This document shows, in pieces, positions 55,804 through 64,000 of a stretch of DNA of 64,000 nt. Location: the NCBI RefSeq assembly GCF_024448715.1, contig NZ_JAMOHZ010000001.1, forward strand, positions 372,001 to 436,000, read 5' to 3'. Below the pieces are notes generated by a model that did no database searches, had not been told where the DNA came from, and worked only from the letters and a program-made list of their open reading frames with translations. A program made the translations under genes and the position numbers. Every line of letters starts with the position of its first letter. The stretch's first letter is position 1. This DNA is from Stutzerimonas stutzeri. Lineage in GTDB: Bacteria; Pseudomonadota; Gammaproteobacteria; Pseudomonadales; Pseudomonadaceae.

Positions 55804-58200
55804 CTAATGCGTGCTGATTCGCTCCTTGGAATCAGACTCGCGTTTGTCTTCCTTTGCAACTATATCGGGAGCCGCATCAGGCAAGGGCTCCGGCGCGTAT
55901 TGCAGCGCAATTTGGAGGACTTCGTCAATCCACTTCACCGGTTTAATCTGCAGGTCCTGCTTAATATTCTCAGGAATCTCTTTCAGATCACGCTGATTCT
56001 CTTCAGGGATGATTACCGTCTTGATGCCGCCTCGATGTGCGGCGAGCAATTTCTCTTTCAACCCACCGATGGCCAACACCTGGCCACGCAAGGTGATCTC
56101 TCCGGTCATGGCGACCTCGGCGCGAACGGGAATCTGCGTCAGCGCGGAAACAAGCGCCGTGCACATCCCGATACCGGCGCTGGGGCCGTCCTTCGGCGTT
56201 GCCCCTTCCGGCACGTGAATATGAATGTCCTGCTTTTCATGAAAGTCCAGCGGAATACCCAGGCTCTTGGCCCGACTACGGACGACAGTAAGTGCAGCGG
56301 TAATCGACTCGCCCATCACGTCGCCGAGCGAACCGGTCTTGGTCAGACGACCCTTACCAGGCACCACAGCCGCCTCGATGGTCAGTAGCTCGCCGCCGAC
56401 CTGAGTCCAGGCCAGGCCGGTCACTTGGCCGACTTGATCCTGTTGTTCAGCAAGCCCGTAACGGAACTTGCGCACCCCAAGGAAATGCTCGAGCGATTCG
56501 GCAGTGACGTTCACCTCGAAGCTCTTTTCTGCCGCATGTTCTTTGACTACCTTCCGGCAGACTTTCGCCAGTTGGCGCTCCAAACCGCGAACGCCAGCTT
56601 CACGCGTGTAATAGCGAATTATGTCGCGTATGGCCTCTTCGTCGAAAATCAGCTCGGCCTTCTTCAATCCATTTGCCTGCACCTGCTTCGGAACCAGATA
56701 GCGAATCGCAATATTGATCTTCTCGTCTTCTGTATACCCAGGAAGACGTATCACCTCCATGCGATCCAGCAGTGGCGCCGGAATATTCATGGAGTTGGCG
56801 GTGCAGAGAAACATCACATCGGACAGGTCGTAGTCGACCTCAAGATAATGGTCATTGAAGTTATGGTTCTGCTCGGGATCAAGCACCTCAAGCAGCGCCG
56901 ATGCCGGATCGCCGCGCATGTCGTTGCCCATCTTGTCGATTTCATCAAGCAGAAACAGGGGGTTACGAACACCGACCTTGCTCATCTTTTGAATCAACCG
57001 GCCTGGCATTGACCCTATATAGGTACGGCGGTGCCCGCGAATCTCGGCCTCATCCCGCACGCCACCCAGCGCCATTCGCACAAACTTACGGTTAGTGGAG
57101 CGTGCGATGGATTCCGCCAGCGAAGTCTTGCCCACGCCCGGCGGGCCAACCAGACATAGCACCGGCCCCTTGAGCTTCTTGACGCGCTTCTGCACGGCAA
57201 GGTACTCGAGAATGCGATCCTTCACCTCTTCGAGGCCGTAATGGTCGGTATCGAGTACGTCTTCAGCCTTTGCCAGATCGAGGCGCACCTTGCTGGCGGC
57301 CTTCCAGGGCACGTTCACCAGCCAGTCGATGTAGGTCCGAACCACAGTGGCCTCAGCCGACATTGGCGACATTTGCTTGAGCTTGTTCAGCTCGGTTGTC
57401 GCCTTGGCATGGGCATCTTTGCTCAGGCCAGCATTCTCGATGCGCTTCTTCAGGTCATCGATTTCATTGTGACCTTCGTCGATATCACCCAGTTCTTTTT
57501 GAATAGCCTTCATCTGCTCGTTCAGATAGTACTCGCGCTGGCTACGCTCCATCTGCTTCTTAACGCGTCCACGGATACGCTTTTCAACCTGAAGCAGATC
57601 GATTTCGGCATCCAGCAAGGCTAGTACGTGTTCAACCCGAGCGGGCAGCTCGGTAATTTCCAGAATCGCCTGCTTCTGCTCGATTTTGAGCGCCATATGC
57701 GCAGCCATGGTGTCAACCAGGCGCGCCGGTTCATCGATGCTTGCAAGCGATGAGAGCACTTCGGAGGGGACTTTTTTGCCGAGCTGAACGTATTGCTCGA
57801 ACTGACTCAGCAGACTGCGGGTAAAGACTTCCGCTTCGCGCTCCTCGATGTCCGACTCTTCGATAAGCGACACCTCGGCACGGCAGTGATCATCCACATC
57901 GAAGAAACGATCTATGACGCCGCGCTGTTCACCTTCTACAAGCACCTTGACAGTGCCGTCGGGGAGCTTGAGCAGCTGCAAAACGGTCGCGATCGTACCC
58001 ACGCGATACAGGCCTTCTTCAGCCGGATCATCATCGGCTGGGTTCCTCTGAGCCAGCAGCAGTATCTGCTTGTCACCGGCCATGGCGGACTCGAGGGCCT
58101 CGATGGACTTTTCCCGGCCAACGAACAGCGGAATTACCATGTGCGGGTAAACCACGACGTCGCGCAGCGGCAAAAGGGGCAATTCGATGGTTGTCTTCAT
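55804..58200 (-). CDS. lon: ATP-dependent protease Lon
   Basis: A 798-residue LonA protease that degrades misfolded and regulatory proteins. N-terminal substrate domain ([20 protein letters not shown]), long coiled region, AAA+ domain with Walker [10 protein letters not shown], sensor regions, and a C-terminal protease domain whose catalytic dyad is S674 (DGPSAG) and K717 (LKEKLLAAH), 43 residues apart as expected. The ATG at 58200 gives the family start MKTTIELP; an open frame extends to 58284 but is not Lon-like. It ends with SKERISTH. A heat-shock-type promoter candidate lies just upstream. Confidence 0.98.
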   Translation of the reverse strand: MKTTIELPLLPLRDVVVYPHMVIPLFVGREKSIEALESAMAGDKQILLLAQRNPADDDPAEEGLYRVGTIATVLQLLKLPDGTVKVLVEGEQRGVIDRFFDVDDHCRAEVSLIEESDIEEREAEVFTRSLLSQFEQYVQLGKKVPSEVLSSLASIDEPARLVDTMAAHMALKIEQKQAILEITELPARVEHVLALLDAEIDLLQVEKRIRGRVKKQMERSQREYYLNEQMKAIQKELGDIDEGHNEIDDLKKRIENAGLSKDAHAKATTELNKLKQMSPMSAEATVVRTYIDWLVNVPWKAASKVRLDLAKAEDVLDTDHYGLEEVKDRILEYLAVQKRVKKLKGPVLCLVGPPGVGKTSLAESIARSTNRKFVRMALGGVRDEAEIRGHRRTYIGSMPGRLIQKMSKVGVRNPLFLLDEIDKMGNDMRGDPASALLEVLDPEQNHNFNDHYLEVDYDLSDVMFLCTANSMNIPAPLLDRMEVIRLPGYTEDEKINIAIRYLVPKQVQANGLKKAELIFDEEAIRDIIRYYTREAGVRGLERQLAKVCRKVVKEHAAEKSFEVNVTAESLEHFLGVRKFRYGLAEQQDQVGQVTGLAWTQVGGELLTIEAAVVPGKGRLTKTGSLGDVMGESITAALTVVRSRAKSLGIPLDFHEKQDIHIHVPEGATPKDGPSAGIGMCTALVSALTQIPVRAEVAMTGEITLRGQVLAIGGLKEKLLAAHRGGIKTVIIPEENQRDLKEIPENIKQDLQIKPVKWIDEVLQIALQYAPEPLPDAAPDIVAKEDKRESDSKERISTH

Positions 58201-58256
58201 AAATTCAGCTCTACGACGGCCATACGGCGGTGAACGGGGAAACACCCTGGCAATTA

Positions 58257-58285
58257 AGATGAGGGCACGCAGGGCAAAAAACAAG
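58257..58285 (-). promoter_or_regulatory. Candidate sigma-32 (heat-shock) promoter of lon
   Basis: On the minus strand CTTGTTT (58285-58279) and CCTCATCT (58264-58257) are separated by 14 bases, compared with CTTGAAA and CCCCATNT of the heat-shock sigma factor. It would start transcription about 50 bases before the lon ATG, downstream of the clpX terminator. lon is a known heat-shock gene. Confidence 0.5.
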
Positions 58286-58301
58286 GATGGCGCAGAAATG
58301 C

Positions 58302-58323
58302 AAAGGGGCCCGGAGGCCCCTTT
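58302..58323 (-). terminator. Terminator after clpX
   Basis: AAAGGGGCC / GGCCCCTTT stem of 9 bp with a four-base loop, seven bases after the clpX stop on the minus strand. The T tail is short (TTTG), so some read-through into lon is possible. Confidence 0.75.
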
Positions 58324-58329
58324 GTTCTG

Positions 58330-59610
58330 TTACGCGTCTGGCGCAGCCTTTGCGGGCGGCTCGCTGTTTTCGTAAATCAGTAGAGGTTGTGATGTACCTT
58401 CGATAACGCTCTCGTCGATGACCACCTTGCTGACATCCTTTTGTGAAGGAATCTCGTACATGGTGTCCAGCAGAACGCCCTCAAGGATCGAACGCAGGCC
58501 ACGTGCGCCGGTCTTGCGCTCTAGCGCGCGACCTGCGACAGCCTTGAGCGCATCGTTACGGAACTCCAAATCCACACCTTCGAGCTCGAATAGTTTGGCG
58601 TACTGCTTGGTCAGTGCATTCTTGGGCTCGGTAAGGATCTGGATCAAGGCGGCCTCATCCAATTCATCGAGCGTGGCAATAACTGGCAGACGGCCCACAA
58701 ATTCCGGAATCAGGCCAAACTTGACGAGGTCGTCAGGCTCTACCGCACGCAGCGATTCGCCGATCTTCTTGCCTAAATCCTTACTGCGAACCTCTGCATT
58801 GAAGCCGATGCCACCTTGGGTCGAACGCCCCTGAATGACCTTTTCAAGGCCAGCGAATGCGCCGCCGCAAATAAATAGGATATTGCGCGTATCGACCTGT
58901 AGGAACTCCTGCTGTGGATGCTTGCGACCGCCTTGGGGCGGAACCGAGGCGACCGTACCCTCGATCAGCTTGAGCAGCGCCTGCTGCACACCCTCGCCCG
59001 ATACGTCCCGAGTAATCGACGGGTTGTCAGACTTGCGTGAAATCTTGTCGATCTCATCAATGTAGACGATGCCCATCTGAGCTTTCTCCACATCGTAATC
59101 GCATTTCTGCAGCAGCTTTTGAATGATGTTCTCAACATCCTCGCCTACGTAGCCAGCCTCGGTGAGCGTGGTGGCGTCGGCGATGGTGAACGGCACATTC
59201 AGTAGCCGCGCAAGCGTCTCAGCGAGCAGGGTCTTGCCCGAGCCGGTCGGCCCGATCAACAGAATATTGCTCTTGCCCAGCTCGACTTCCTCTTTCTTAT
59301 CGCGCTGGTTGAGTCGCTTGTAATGGTTGTAAACCGCTACTGCCAGGATCTTCTTGGCGCGTTCCTGACCAATGACGTATTGGTCAAGAATACCGCTGAT
59401 CTCCTTTGGCGCAGGCAGTTTTTGCGCGCTGCTCTCGGCCTGTGCTTCTTGCACCTCCTCACGGATGATGTCATTGCACAGGTCAACGCACTCGTCGCAG
59501 ATAAAGACCGAGGGCCCGGCAATCAACTTGCGTACTTCATGCTGGCTTTTGCCGCAGAAAGAGCAATAGAGCAGCTTGCCGGAATCCTCGCCGTTGCGGG
59601 TATCAGTCAT
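58330..59610 (-). CDS. clpX: ClpX ATPase subunit of the ClpXP protease
   Basis: A 426-residue AAA+ unfoldase that delivers substrates to ClpP. Zinc-binding domain with C16-x2-C19 and C38-x2-C41; AAA+ domain with Walker A GPTGSGKT and Walker [10 protein letters not shown]; ClpP-docking loop with the expected hydrophobic triplet ([10 protein letters not shown] is in this region); C-terminal domain with [20 protein letters not shown]. It is 98 bases downstream of clpP, with a hairpin carrying a GAAA tetraloop in the spacer, and is terminated before lon. Confidence 0.98.
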   Translation of the reverse strand: MTDTRNGEDSGKLLYCSFCGKSQHEVRKLIAGPSVFICDECVDLCNDIIREEVQEAQAESSAQKLPAPKEISGILDQYVIGQERAKKILAVAVYNHYKRLNQRDKKEEVELGKSNILLIGPTGSGKTLLAETLARLLNVPFTIADATTLTEAGYVGEDVENIIQKLLQKCDYDVEKAQMGIVYIDEIDKISRKSDNPSITRDVSGEGVQQALLKLIEGTVASVPPQGGRKHPQQEFLQVDTRNILFICGGAFAGLEKVIQGRSTQGGIGFNAEVRSKDLGKKIGESLRAVEPDDLVKFGLIPEFVGRLPVIATLDELDEAALIQILTEPKNALTKQYAKLFELEGVDLEFRNDALKAVAGRALERKTGARGLRSILEGVLLDTMYEIPSQKDVSKVVIDESVIEGTSQPLLIYENSEPPAKAAPDA

Positions 59611-59657
59611 TCGATCGATCCAATCGGGAAGGCTTTAAACACAAGATGAAGGCAATC

Positions 59658-59677
59658 GTGGGCTTTTTCAAGCCCAC
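59658..59677 (-). other. RNA hairpin with GAAA tetraloop between clpP and clpX
   Basis: On the minus strand GTGGGCTT / AAGCCCAC pair perfectly (8 bp) around a GAAA loop, a stable GNRA tetraloop. No T run follows, so it is more likely an RNA stability or processing element of the clpP-clpX message than a terminator. Confidence 0.6.
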
Positions 59678-59708
59678 ACTGCCGCCGGATATCGCCGTGC
59701 GGACGAGA

Positions 59709-60347
59709 TCAGACTGCCATCTGCCGTTGAGCCAGGACTTGGTCGATCAGTCCATACTTGACGGCTTCTTCGCCACTCATGAAATTGTCGCGGTCGGTAT
59801 CCCGAGCAATCACTTCCATCGGCTGGCCGGTGTGCTCGGCCATTACCTTGTTCAGACGCTCACGGATAGTGAGGATTTCCCGAGCATGGATCTCGATGTC
59901 AGAGGCCTGCCCCTGGAAACCGCCCAGCGGCTGGTGAATCATCATCCGCGAGTGTGGCAAGCAGTAACGCTTCCCGGCCGCGCCACCGGTCAATAACAGA
60001 GCACCCATGCTACAGGCCTGCCCGATGCAGATGGTCGACACGTCCGGCTTGATGAACTGCATGGTGTCGTAGATCGACATACCCGCAGTGACGGAGCCGC
60101 CAGGGGAGTTGATGTAGAGATGGATGTCCTTCTCGGGATTTTCTGCTTCGAGGAAGAGCATCTGTGCAACGATCAGGTTGGCCATGTAGTCTTCGACCTG
60201 ACCAACCATGAAGATCACCCGCTCCTTGAGGAGACGGGAATAAATGTCATACGCGCGCTCGCCACGGGCGGACTGTTCAATGACCATCGGCACCAGGCCA
60301 CCTGCGGCCTGGATGTCTGATGCTTGCATAAACGAATTGCCGGACAT
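59709..60347 (-). CDS. clpP: ClpP protease subunit
   Basis: A 212-residue serine protease that forms the double-ring chamber of ClpXP. The catalytic triad is S113 ([11 protein letters not shown]), H138 ([11 protein letters not shown]) and D187 (ARDTDRDNF), spaced as in E. coli ClpP. The short N-terminal propeptide is present. The ATG at 60347 matches the family start MSGNSF; a TTG two codons earlier has a better-placed GGGAG (five bases against eleven), so the exact start is uncertain. It follows tig after 88 bases containing a hairpin. Confidence 0.98.
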   Translation of the reverse strand: MSGNSFMQASDIQAAGGLVPMVIEQSARGERAYDIYSRLLKERVIFMVGQVEDYMANLIVAQMLFLEAENPEKDIHLYINSPGGSVTAGMSIYDTMQFIKPDVSTICIGQACSMGALLLTGGAAGKRYCLPHSRMMIHQPLGGFQGQASDIEIHAREILTIRERLNKVMAEHTGQPMEVIARDTDRDNFMSGEEAVKYGLIDQVLAQRQMAV

Positions 60348-60381
60348 GTCCAACGATACTCCCTATGTCACGCCGCAAAGA

Positions 60382-60408
60382 CATAAGCCAGCGCGAGGCT
60401 GGCTTATG
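60382..60408 (-). other. Perfect hairpin between tig and clpP
   Basis: CATAAGCCAGC / GCTGGCTTATG pair over 11 bp with a five-base loop, about 34 bases before the clpP start and without a T run. It could act as an attenuator or RNA stabiliser separating tig and clpP levels. Confidence 0.6.
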
Positions 60409-60435
60409 AATGTGCATTAAACGGTTTGAAGAGAC

Positions 60436-61746
60436 TCAGGCAGCTTGCGGGGCTTCCGCAGGCTTCACTGCTTCTTCGTAGGAGACCGACGTGTCGGTCA
60501 ATTTAGCCTGCTGCAGGACAGTATCTACAACTTGTTCTTCGAGCACAACAGAGCGGACTTCGTTCAATTGCTCGTCGTTCTTGTAGTACCAGGACACGAC
60601 CTGCTCGGGCTCCTGATAGGCCGAAGCCATTTCTTCGATTAGCTCGCGAACCCGCGCGTCGTCAGGCTTGAGTTCGTACTGCTTGACCACCTCAGCGACG
60701 ATCAGACCGAGCACGACGCGGCGCTTGGCCTGCTCTTCGAACAACTCAGCCGGCAATTGGTCGGGCTTAATGTTGCCCCCAAACTGCTGCACAGCCTGAA
60801 CGCGCAGGCGATTCACTTCGTTGTCGATCAGCGCCTTCGGCACCTCGATCGGGTAGGCACTGACCAGCGCTTCCATGACCTGATTCTTGACCTTGGTCTT
60901 GATGGCCTGGCGTAGCTCACGCTCCATGTTCTTCTTCACTTCGGCACGGAAGCCTTCGAGGCCACCTTCTTGAACACCGAACTGAGCAAAGAACTCGTCG
61001 TCTAGCTCCGGCAGCTGCGCAGCGGCAACGCTATTTATAGTCACAGTAAACTCGGCAGTCTTGCCGGCGAGGTCGAGGTTCTGATAGTCCTCAGGGAAGG
61101 TCGGATTGATAACCCGCTCTTCACCCGCCTTGGCACCAACCAGCGCGTCTTCGAAACCAGGAATCATGCGACCCGAACCCAATACAAGCTGGGTGCCCTG
61201 CGCCGAGCCGCCAGCGAAGGCTTCACCATCGATCTTGCCAACGAAGTCGATGTTCAACTGATCGCCATTCTCGGCGGCGCGATCGGTAGTCTCATAACGA
61301 GTGTTCTGCTTACGGAGGATATCGAGCATGTTGTCGACGTCCGAATCTGCCACTTCGGCCTGCAAACGCTCAATCTCAATACCTTCGAAGCCGGCGACCT
61401 TGAACTCGGGGAATACTTCGAAAGTCGCGACGTACTCCAGATCCTTGCCCTTTTCGAACACTTTCGGCTCGACTGCCGGTGCGCCGGCAGGATTCAGTTT
61501 CTCGGCAACTACGGCCTCGTAAAAAGTGGCCTGGATCAAATCGCCCAGCGCTTCCTGACGAGCAGCCGCTTCGTAGCGCTGACGAATCACGCTCATCGGC
61601 ACCTTGCCGGGACGGAAACCTGGGATCTTGGCACGGCTGGCGGTCTGCTGCAGACGCTTGTTGACTTCGGTCTCGATGCGCTCGACCGGCACGCCAATGG
61701 TCATGCGGCGCTCAAGAGCGGAGGTGCTTTCAACAGAAACTTGCAT
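60436..61746 (-). CDS. tig: Trigger factor, ribosome-associated chaperone and prolyl isomerase
   Basis: A 436-residue chaperone. Ribosome-binding tail with the signature [16 protein letters not shown] (the G-F-R-x-G-x-x-P loop), then the FKBP-type isomerase domain ([20 protein letters not shown] and [19 protein letters not shown]) and the long helical arm/C-terminal domain. The ATG at 61746 gives MQVSVESTS, the family start, with GAGGAAAA upstream; an open frame to 61800 is not conserved. It heads the tig-clpP-clpX block and is separated from the tRNA operon by that operon's terminator. Confidence 0.97.
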   Translation of the reverse strand: MQVSVESTSALERRMTIGVPVERIETEVNKRLQQTASRAKIPGFRPGKVPMSVIRQRYEAAARQEALGDLIQATFYEAVVAEKLNPAGAPAVEPKVFEKGKDLEYVATFEVFPEFKVAGFEGIEIERLQAEVADSDVDNMLDILRKQNTRYETTDRAAENGDQLNIDFVGKIDGEAFAGGSAQGTQLVLGSGRMIPGFEDALVGAKAGEERVINPTFPEDYQNLDLAGKTAEFTVTINSVAAAQLPELDDEFFAQFGVQEGGLEGFRAEVKKNMERELRQAIKTKVKNQVMEALVSAYPIEVPKALIDNEVNRLRVQAVQQFGGNIKPDQLPAELFEEQAKRRVVLGLIVAEVVKQYELKPDDARVRELIEEMASAYQEPEQVVSWYYKNDEQLNEVRSVVLEEQVVDTVLQQAKLTDTSVSYEEAVKPAEAPQAA

Positions 61747-61934
61747 GGATTTTCCTCGTTGCACAGACATAAGCCGGCGTTCCGGCCCCAGAATGGGCAA
61801 GCATTCTAGTGGCTCGCATGACAGAAGTCACCCCGTCCGGCAAGGCACCCGCAGCACTGAAGCAGCTGCGCTGCACCTTCGTAGAGTTATCGAACAATCC
61901 AGCCCTGACGCCCGGACGAACCAATGAAACAGAC

Positions 61935-61958
61935 AAAAAAAAACCGGCCACTGGCCGG
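61935..61958 (-). terminator. Terminator of the tRNA operon
   Basis: On the minus strand GGCCGG... read as CCGGCC / GGCCGG with a three-base loop, followed by nine T residues. It lies 40 bases beyond the 3' end of tRNA-Leu and before the tig promoter region. Confidence 0.9.
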
Positions 61959-61998
61959 CTGCTACACTCCGCATCATTTCAGATACGAAGCGCCTGTA

Positions 61999-62083
61999 TG
62001 GTGCGGACGGAGAGACTCGAACTCTCACACCTTGCGGCGCCAGAACCTAAATCTGGTGTGTCTACCAATTCCACCACGTCCGC
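61999..62083 (-). tRNA. tRNA-Leu (anticodon UAG)
   Basis: Class II tRNA with acceptor stem GCGGACG/CGTCCGC, D arm TGGTGGAATTGG, anticodon stem CCAGA/TCTGG with loop TTTAGGT (anticodon TAG), long variable arm and T loop GTTCGAG; discriminator A and the CCA end are encoded. Last gene of the tRNA operon. Confidence 0.96.
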
Positions 62084-62130
62084 AGAACTTCTAAACGGAA
62101 ACGCCAGGCAGTGCCTGGCGCTTCGGAATA

Positions 62131-62207
62131 TGGGGTGGACGATGGGGTTCGAACCCACGACCGCAGGAGCCACAATCCTGTGCTCTACCAACTGAGCTAC
62201 GCCCACC
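62131..62207 (-). tRNA. tRNA-His (anticodon GUG)
   Basis: Acceptor stem GTGGGCG/CGTCCAC with the extra G at position -1 opposite C73 that marks tRNA-His. Anticodon stem CAGGA/TCCTG with loop TTGTGGC (anticodon GTG), T arm GTGGG-TTCGAAC-CCCAT, CCA encoded. Confidence 0.97.
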
Positions 62208-62237
62208 ATATTGCCTTGCTTATGCCAGAGCCCAAAA

Positions 62238-62314
62238 TGGCGCACCCGGCAGGACTCGAACCTGCGACCATCCGCTTAGAAGGCGGATGCTCTATCCAAC
62301 TGAGCTACGGGCGC
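62238..62314 (-). tRNA. tRNA-Arg (anticodon UCU)
   Basis: Acceptor stem GCGCCCG/CGGGTGC, anticodon stem TCCGC/GCGGA with loop CTTCTAA (anticodon TCT), T arm GCAGG-TTCGAGT-CCTGC, discriminator G and encoded CCA. First gene of the minus-strand tRNA series Arg-His-Leu. Confidence 0.96.
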
Positions 62315-62517
62315 TTTATATCTGCATTCTATTCGGAGCGCAGACTTCAAGCTCCGGCCAGTGAAGGCACAGACCTTCAAAAGCCGTCTTACCCAGCAGC
62401 AAGCTGTGCTCGACAAGCGGGGCGAATCTTAATGGGCCACCTACAGGCCGTCAACACCAAAACCGAAAAAATTTCAGTCTGGTAAAGGAGTTACGGGAAT
62501 AGATGGCCGCATCGTCT

Positions 62518-62545
62518 TTGCCCGACGGGACCACCGTGCGAGAAT
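62518..62545 (+). promoter_or_regulatory. Candidate sigma-70 promoter of folD
   Basis: TTGCCC (62518-62523) and GAGAAT (62540-62545) with a 16-base spacer, 39 bases before the folD ATG. The spacer is one base short of optimal and the boxes match consensus at four of six each. Confidence 0.45.
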
Positions 62546-62584
62546 GCGCATCCTTTTCAATCTCCCGATGGTTAATCAAGCGTC

Positions 62585-63439
62585 ATGACCGCAAAACTGA
62601 TCGACGGTAAAAAGATCGCTGCCAATATCCGCCAGCAGATTGCCGGCAGAGTCGCCGAGCGCTCTCAGCAAGGCCTCAGAGTTCCAGGACTGGCGGTGAT
62701 ACTAGTGGGCACCGACCCGGCGTCTCAGGTCTATGTTGCGCACAAGCGCAAGGACTGTGAGGAAGTCGGATTTAACTCCACCGCCCACGACCTGCCCGCT
62801 GAAACCAGCCAGGCCGAATTGCTGGCGCTGATCGATCAGCTCAATGACGACCCACTTATCGACGGTATCCTCGTGCAGCTTCCATTGCCTAAGCACCTCG
62901 ACGCGTCGCAGCTGCTTGAACGCATCCGCCCAGACAAAGATGTGGATGGCTTCCACCCATACAATATTGGCCGGCTTGCGCAACGTATGCCCCTGCTCCG
63001 TCCCTGCACACCGAAAGGCATTATGGCGCTGCTTGAAAGCACCGGTATCGACCTGCACGGACTCAACGCAGTGGTCGTCGGTGCGTCCAATATCGTCGGC
63101 CGGCCCATGGCACTGGAACTGCTGTTGGCGGGCTGTACGACAACGGTTACGCATCGCTTCACTAATGATCTGGCCGAGCACGTCAAGCGTGCCGACCTGA
63201 TAGTAGTGGCGACCGGCATCACCGGGCTGGTCAAAGGTGAATGGATTAAGGAAGGCGCAATCGTCATTGATGTAGGCATCAACCGGCAGGCCGACGGCAA
63301 GTTGGTCGGAGACGTGGAGTTCGATGTTGCGGTACAGCGCGCCAGCTGGATTACGCCGGTACCCGGCGGGGTCGGTCCGATGACACGCGCCTGTCTGCTG
63401 GAAAATACGCTGCACGCGGCGGAGCATTTGCACACTTGA
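62585..63439 (+). CDS. folD: Methylenetetrahydrofolate dehydrogenase/cyclohydrolase FolD
   Basis: A 284-residue bifunctional enzyme linking 5,10-methylene- and 10-formyl-tetrahydrofolate with NADP. Family signatures: [20 protein letters not shown] (with the catalytic Lys K57 region), [20 protein letters not shown], the [12 protein letters not shown] segment, [20 protein letters not shown] (dinucleotide fold) and VIDVGINRQ, closing with [18 protein letters not shown]. The ATG at 62585 has no strong ribosome-binding site but gives the family start. It ends before a terminator shared with the convergent partial gene. Confidence 0.97.
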   Translation: MTAKLIDGKKIAANIRQQIAGRVAERSQQGLRVPGLAVILVGTDPASQVYVAHKRKDCEEVGFNSTAHDLPAETSQAELLALIDQLNDDPLIDGILVQLPLPKHLDASQLLERIRPDKDVDGFHPYNIGRLAQRMPLLRPCTPKGIMALLESTGIDLHGLNAVVVGASNIVGRPMALELLLAGCTTTVTHRFTNDLAEHVKRADLIVVATGITGLVKGEWIKEGAIVIDVGINRQADGKLVGDVEFDVAVQRASWITPVPGGVGPMTRACLLENTLHAAEHLHT

Positions 63440-63494
63440 TGTGAGCGCGTTATCAATGACGTGCTTGGCTCCGGGCAGCTACATGGCGTTCAAG

Positions 63495-63520
63495 AAAACG
63501 GCACCCTCGAGTGCCGTTTT
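63495..63520 (+). terminator. Rho-independent terminator after folD, bidirectional
   Basis: AAAACGGCAC / GTGCCGTTTT stem of 10 bp with a six-base loop between convergent genes; T run on both strands. Confidence 0.88.
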
Positions 63521-63555
63521 TCCGTTGCAGGCCCAGCCGCGCATGCGGTAGCGGC

Positions 63556-64000
63556 TTAACGCTCTTGCTCCCAGGACTTGATCAGTTCGTTATAACTGAC
63601 CGTCTTGCCTTGGGGCTTTTCATTTTCCAACTTGGGCTTCGGCGAGCCCGGCTGGCTCAGCCAGTATTCCGGATCGCGAGGCTCGTTGAGTATTGGTCCG
63701 CACTTCGGTTGTACATTGGCCCGTTCCAGCCGCGCCATCATCGTGTCCTGTGCTTCTGCAAGACCATCGAGCGCTTCCAGAGGCGTCTTGTCGCCGCTGG
63801 CCGCTTCGGCGATGTACTGCCACCAGAGCTGTGCCAGACGCGGATAGTCCGGCACGTTGGTTCCGGTTGGCGTCCACTGCACCCGCGCCGGGCTACGATA
63901 GAACTCAACCAGCCCACCCAGCTTCGGCGCTGCCTCGGTCATGGCGTCGGAGTCGATATCGGATTCACGAATCGGGGTCAGACCGACAAGCGTTTTCTTC
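63556..64000 (-). CDS. ABC transporter solute-binding protein, C-terminal part (runs off the window)
   Basis: The last 147 residues of a gene whose 5' part lies beyond the right edge; the frame stays open to 64000. The segment LVGLTPIRESDIDSDAM, then AAPKLGGLVEFYRSPARVQW, WTPTGTNVPDYPRLAQLWWQ and KTVSYNELIKSWEQER is characteristic of a long family 1 extracellular solute-binding protein of pseudomonads, thought to serve carbohydrate or polyol uptake. Substrate unknown. An internal ATG at 63942 is not the real start. Confidence 0.8.
   Translation of the reverse strand, partial: KKTLVGLTPIRESDIDSDAMTEAAPKLGGLVEFYRSPARVQWTPTGTNVPDYPRLAQLWWQYIAEAASGDKTPLEALDGLAEAQDTMMARLERANVQPKCGPILNEPRDPEYWLSQPGSPKPKLENEKPQGKTVSYNELIKSWEQER

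Noticed and set aside
1-64000. CRISPR array, insertion sequence, prophage or REP-type repeats
   Set aside because: No regularly spaced repeats, transposase, integrase or phage genes were seen, and no recurring palindromic REP consensus was noticed.

Overview
The window is a 64 kb piece of a GC-rich gammaproteobacterial chromosome. Protein content (UppP, NfuA, B12-dependent MetH, LdcA, a fused-ATPase peptide importer beside fabI, tig-clpP-clpX-lon-hupB-ppiD) and gene order resemble Pseudomonas sensu lato, and I infer a Pseudomonas/Stutzerimonas-type organism. From memory, the order from about 9.8 kb to 63.4 kb runs parallel to the PA1796-PA1847 region of P. aeruginosa PAO1 with accessory insertions; I could not run a comparison. 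I see no CRISPR array, insertion sequence, prophage or rRNA.

Layout. 0-2.1 kb: a decayed cold-shock/DUF1294 gene, an epoxide-hydrolase-like alpha/beta hydrolase and uppP. 2.4-4.1 kb: a Cache-domain chemoreceptor. 4.4-7.7 kb: a cluster of small unknown proteins (two of them paralogues), a DUF421 membrane protein ending in a zinc ribbon, and a poxvirus-type topoisomerase IB. 7.7-9.7 kb: a two-gene signalling operon (receiver-CheC fusion, PAS-GGDEF). 9.8-14.3 kb: nfuA and metH, divergent. 14.4-19.5 kb: accessory-looking genes including a Tat-type class A beta-lactamase, an acetyltransferase, a MarR/EamA pair, DUF1883 and an MFS transporter. 19.6-23.1 kb: an RlmN paralogue followed by a leucine-rich-repeat protein kinase and several very small membrane or soluble proteins. 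23.4-25.5 kb: assimilatory sulfite reductase with its DUF934 partner.

25.8-36.3 kb: acuI-like reductase and sohB on the minus strand; a plus-strand series (histidine phosphatase, SCP2 protein, APH-like phosphotransferase, SDR) suggestive of acyl-CoA metabolism; a TauE/SafE permease overlapping nudC tail to tail; an Hpt-type protein and an enoyl-CoA hydratase. 36.5-41.8 kb: ldcA, dnaQ, rnhA, a methyltransferase and divergent gloB. 41.9-44.9 kb: mltD and an HDOD protein. 45.0-53.3 kb: a five-gene peptide/nucleoside-peptide ABC importer (npp-like) whose last gene overlaps fabI. 53.3-61.7 kb: the protein quality-control block tig-clpP-clpX-lon-hupB-ppiD, read on the minus strand, with a candidate heat-shock promoter before lon and several RNA hairpins. 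62.0-63.4 kb: three tRNA genes (Leu-UAG, His-GUG, Arg-UCU) with their own terminator, then folD. The right edge holds the C-terminal part of an ABC solute-binding protein.

Most of the window is housekeeping. The parts most worth a second look are the 4.4-7.7 kb small-protein/topoisomerase cluster, the RlmN-LRR-kinase-microprotein cluster, the structured ppiD-hupB spacer, and several proteins under 55 residues that gene callers commonly miss. All functional calls are from reading motifs; none was tested by database search.
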